64,000 nt of DNA from Leptolyngbya sp. NIES-2104 (GTDB lineage Bacteria; Cyanobacteriota; Cyanobacteriia; Leptolyngbyales; Leptolyngbyaceae): contig NZ_BBWW01000001.1 of NCBI RefSeq assembly GCF_001485215.1, forward strand, positions 5,456,001 through 5,520,000, written 5' to 3'. Position numbers and translations under genes: made by a program. The notes under the pieces are model-generated. The model had not been told where the DNA came from and searched no databases. It was given only the letters and a program-made list of their open reading frames with translations. This document shows, piece by piece, positions 62,723 to 64,000 of the stretch (the stretch's first letter is position 1; each line of letters begins with the position of its first letter).

Positions 62723-62939
62723 CTAAATGAGTTGCAACTTAAGCACATAGTTAAAAAAACATACTTTCAGATAATCGCATCACCGAAAAATCCTCAAAAT
62801 TCCCTGATTTTCACAAAATATCTCAGCAATTTCACTGAGGAAAGCAATATTAATAGCACATATTTTGTAAAGACCCGATTTCGGTATAGGTTTTTCTTGA
62901 TTCTCCTGGAAGTAGGGAAACCCGCACTCACTACATAGC

Positions 62940-63027
62940 AAGCCTCGCCCAATAAAATAGAAGCGCAAAGCGCGATCGTCGCGCACAATGAAGAGCATTC
63001 CACCTTCTAAGAATCTGGACGAGGCTT
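62940..63027 (+). promoter_or_regulatory. Candidate RNA thermometer in the htpG leader
   Basis: AAGCCTCGCCC (62940-62950) can pair with GGACGAGGCTT (63017-63027) with one mismatch, and the right arm contains the GAGG ribosome-binding site (63021-63024) and ends just before the htpG ATG (63028). Between them GCGCGA..TCGCGC (around 62970-62985) forms an inner hairpin. This layout could hide the ribosome-binding site at low temperature. Whether the transcript starts upstream of 62940 is unknown. Confidence 0.45.
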
Positions 63028-64000
63028 ATGACAACGATCTTAGAGCAGGGAAATATCTCAATTCATACTGAGAATATTTTCCCAATTATCAAAAAGTGGC
63101 TGTATTCGGATCACGAGATTTTTCTGCGTGAATTGGTATCGAACGCGATCGATGCCATTCAAAAGCTGAATATGGTATCTCGCTCCGGTGAATTTTCCGG
63201 CGAGGTGGGCGACTTAGAAGTCTTGATTACGATCGACAAAACGAATCAAACGCTGTCGATTTCAGATACCGGAATCGGAATGACTGCCGACGAGGTGAAA
63301 AAATACATCAACCAAGTCGCCTTTTCCAGTGCAGAAGAATTCGTCGAGAAGTACAAAGCTAGCGGCGATCAGCAAATTATTGGACATTTCGGTTTAGGCT
63401 TCTATTCGTCGTTTATGGTGGCGAAACAAGTCGAAATCGATACGCTTTCCTACAAAGAAGGCGCACAAGCGGTTCACTGGTCTTGTGATGGCTCTACAGA
63501 ATTTAGCCTCACAGATTCAGCGCGATCGACACGGGGAACTACGGTTAAGTTAACGCTACAAGATGAAGAATTAGAATATCTTGAGCCACACCGCATTCGT
63601 CAGTTAGTCAAAACCTACTGCGATTTTCTACCGTTCCCGATCAAGCTGGAAGTTCTGGCTGCCGAAGGTCAAGAAATGACCGCTCCAGAACAAATCAATC
63701 GCCAGAAAGCGCCGTGGAAAGAATCCCCAAGCAATCTGACGAAAGAAGATTATCTAGAGTTCTATCGCTATCTCTACCCGTTCCAAGAAGATCCGCTCCT
63801 TTGGGTTCATCTGAATACGGATTACCCGTTTGTGGTGAACGGTATTCTCTACTTCCCGAAGCTTAAACCGGATGTCGATGTCACCAAAGGACAAATCAAA
63901 CTCTTCTGCAATCAAGTGTTTGTCAGCGATAACTGTGAGGAAGTTGTCCCACGCTTTTTGTTACCGCTGCAAGGTGTAATTGATAGCGTCGATATTCCGC
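63028..64000 (+). CDS. htpG: Molecular chaperone HtpG (Hsp90), partial
   Basis: The first 324 residues are in the window; the gene runs past the end. The ATP-binding domain shows LRELVSNAIDAIQKLNMV, ISDTGIGMTADEVKKYINQV, FSSAEEFVEKYKAS, GHFGLGFYSSFMVA and GTTVKLTL, with the catalytic Glu in RELVSNAIDAI. The middle domain begins about residue 220 (WKESPSNLTKEDYLEFYRYL). Cyanobacterial HtpG helps in stress and in phycobilisome and tetrapyrrole assembly (known). The ATG at 63028 has GAGG four bases upstream, inside a possible leader hairpin. No CIRCE element (TTAGCACTC-N9-GAGTGCTAA) was seen. Confidence 0.96.
   Translation, partial: MTTILEQGNISIHTENIFPIIKKWLYSDHEIFLRELVSNAIDAIQKLNMVSRSGEFSGEVGDLEVLITIDKTNQTLSISDTGIGMTADEVKKYINQVAFSSAEEFVEKYKASGDQQIIGHFGLGFYSSFMVAKQVEIDTLSYKEGAQAVHWSCDGSTEFSLTDSARSTRGTTVKLTLQDEELEYLEPHRIRQLVKTYCDFLPFPIKLEVLAAEGQEMTAPEQINRQKAPWKESPSNLTKEDYLEFYRYLYPFQEDPLLWVHLNTDYPFVVNGILYFPKLKPDVDVTKGQIKLFCNQVFVSDNCEEVVPRFLLPLQGVIDSVDIP

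Noticed and set aside
62657..63027. CIRCE/HrcA operator for htpG
   Set aside because: No TTAGCACTC-N9-GAGTGCTAA or close variant is found in the leader.

Overview
The window is chromosomal DNA from a cyanobacterium, probably a filamentous Leptolyngbya-like one. The octamer GCGATCGC (HIP1) and its core CGATCG are everywhere, and there are typical cyanobacterial genes: a Tic22 homologue, a hybrid Ser/Thr kinase with an AAA domain, a small ribosomal S1 paralogue, and RelN-type and UPF0175/DUF3368 gene pairs. No rRNA, tRNA or CRISPR array was recognised.

Layout. 1-20 kb: the 3' part of a kinase/ATPase gene, prmC, tic22, two paired small lipoproteins, recG, folD, crtE, a divergent-PAP2 gene, a lone colicin E3-like nuclease domain and an RTX-repeat protein. 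20-25 kb: an ExoD gene, then a divergent pair of membrane proteins (SulP and MscS) that both end in a cyclic-nucleotide-binding domain. 25-34 kb: one tight chemosensory operon (cheW, cheR-TPR, mcp, wspD-like cheW, cheA-REC, cheB) whose last gene is a REC-class III nucleotide cyclase. 34-46 kb: moxR, DUF58, a hydrolase, a PlsY/PEP-synthase-like fusion, S1, dienelactone hydrolase, a GntR regulator, 7TM-HD phosphohydrolase and inositol monophosphatase. 47-53.6 kb: an accessory island with three DUF3368/UPF0175 pairs, a RelE/RelN pair, degraded small genes and a NACHT-HEAT STAND ATPase, all on the minus strand. 53.8-64 kb: recQ, ligA, a second MscS, a histidine kinase/response regulator pair and the start of htpG.

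How parts may work together. The chemosensory operon has the Wsp gene set, but the output is predicted to make cAMP instead of c-di-GMP. The nearest upstream genes encode two transport proteins with cyclic-nucleotide-binding domains, so the 20.7-34.3 kb block could be one sensing-to-transport module (inference).

Seven copies of a palindromic, four-hairpin intergenic element of about 200 bp, in two covarying subfamilies, sit against gene 3' ends and several supply the neighbouring stop codon. A different palindrome has inserted in frame in cheA. The htpG leader can fold so that its ribosome-binding site is paired, a candidate RNA thermometer.
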